A stretch of DNA of 5,090 nt from Anaerolineaceae bacterium (GTDB lineage: Bacteria > Chloroflexota > Anaerolineae > Anaerolineales > Anaerolineaceae): positions 1-5,090 of the forward strand of contig PMIV01000204.1 in NCBI GenBank assembly GCA_003158355.1. Direction: 5' to 3'. This document shows positions 4,836 through 5,090 of the stretch, piece after piece. Each line of letters begins with the position of its first letter. The first letter of the stretch is position 1. The notes beneath the pieces are model-generated. The model was not told where the DNA came from, searched no databases, and was given only the letters and a program-made list of their open reading frames with translations. Both the position numbers and the translations under genes were made by a program.

Positions 4836-5090
4836 ATGACATTACAACCCATCAAATACATCCGTGCTGAAAGCCTGGAGAAGGCAGAAGATCTGTTGCA
4901 AGAGAATGACCATGCGGCTGTGATCGCAGGCGGCACTGACCTGTTGGGAGTGCTCAAGGACGCTGTTCACGACGATCCTGTGCAAGTACTCATCGGGTTA
5001 AAATCGGTCAGCGAATCCAAATATATCAGAGTGCAAGCAGATGGTATCCAGATTGGCAGTCTGACTACTCTCGCCGATATTGCCAAAAAT
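4836..5090 (+). CDS. Molybdenum hydroxylase FAD-binding (medium) subunit, N-terminal part (3' end off window)
   Basis: The ATG at 4836 begins a frame open to the right edge, giving 85 residues beginning MTLQPIKYIRAESLEKA. The family's first FAD-binding motif A-G-G-T-D-L-L is at residues 31-37, and I-G-S-L-T-T-L-A-D-I-A, the start of the second FAD contact region, is at 73-83. Full-length relatives are about 280-330 residues, so some 200 or more are missing on the right. This subunit takes electrons from the Fe-S small subunit and passes them to NAD+ or another acceptor. A GAGG ribosome binding site (4825-4828) overlaps the large subunit stop codon, 7 nt before the ATG, so translation is likely coupled to the upstream gene. 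Whether it has the extra [4Fe-4S] insert of 4-hydroxybenzoyl-CoA reductase cannot be judged from this fragment. Confidence 0.92.
   Translation, partial: MTLQPIKYIRAESLEKAEDLLQENDHAAVIAGGTDLLGVLKDAVHDDPVQVLIGLKSVSESKYIRVQADGIQIGSLTTLADIAKN

Overview
This 5.1-kb bacterial window of moderate GC content holds two convergent genes on the left, a 432-bp divergent regulatory interval, and a molybdenum hydroxylase operon running off the right edge. The purine-rich ribosome binding sites (AGGAGGT, AAGGAGG), the use of a TTG start and the gene content would suit a Chloroflexota (Anaerolineae-like) or Bacillota genome. That placement is a low-confidence inference; no rRNA or other phylogenetic marker is present.

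Layout. Positions 1-531 (+) hold the C-terminal part of a CarH/LitR-type, B12-dependent photoreceptor regulator whose DNA-binding domain lies off the left edge. Positions 523-1515 (-) hold a complete Rieske non-haem iron oxygenase; its 3' end overlaps that of the regulator by 9 bp. Positions 1516-1947 are non-coding apart from a possible 18-residue leader peptide. On the minus strand this interval has a strong promoter (TTGACA-N17-CATACT with an extended -10) and a leader of about 178 nt carrying the short ORF and two strong hairpins ahead of the oxygenase. It also has TGACA half-sites around the -35 element, a 7-bp-arm dyad, and probable promoter elements for the rightward operon. From 1948 rightward come the three subunits of a xanthine dehydrogenase/aldehyde oxidase-family enzyme: the 2x[2Fe-2S] small subunit (1948-2478), the molybdopterin large subunit (2475-4826, interrupted by an in-frame TAG at 4449-4451), and the start of the FAD subunit (4836 to the edge).

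How they work together. The three hydroxylase subunits are tightly packed (ATGA overlap, then a 9-nt gap) and would form one complex moving electrons from the Mo site through two Fe-S clusters to FAD. The substrate cannot be read from the sequence. The main oddity is the TAG: it separates the bulk of the large subunit from a C-terminal segment that carries the presumed catalytic glutamate. The enzyme therefore works only if the stop is read through, if the segment is made separately by reinitiation, or if the stop is an error; otherwise this is a recent pseudogene. The neighbouring B12/light sensor may regulate the oxygenase, but that is inferred only from proximity and from repeats at the oxygenase promoter.
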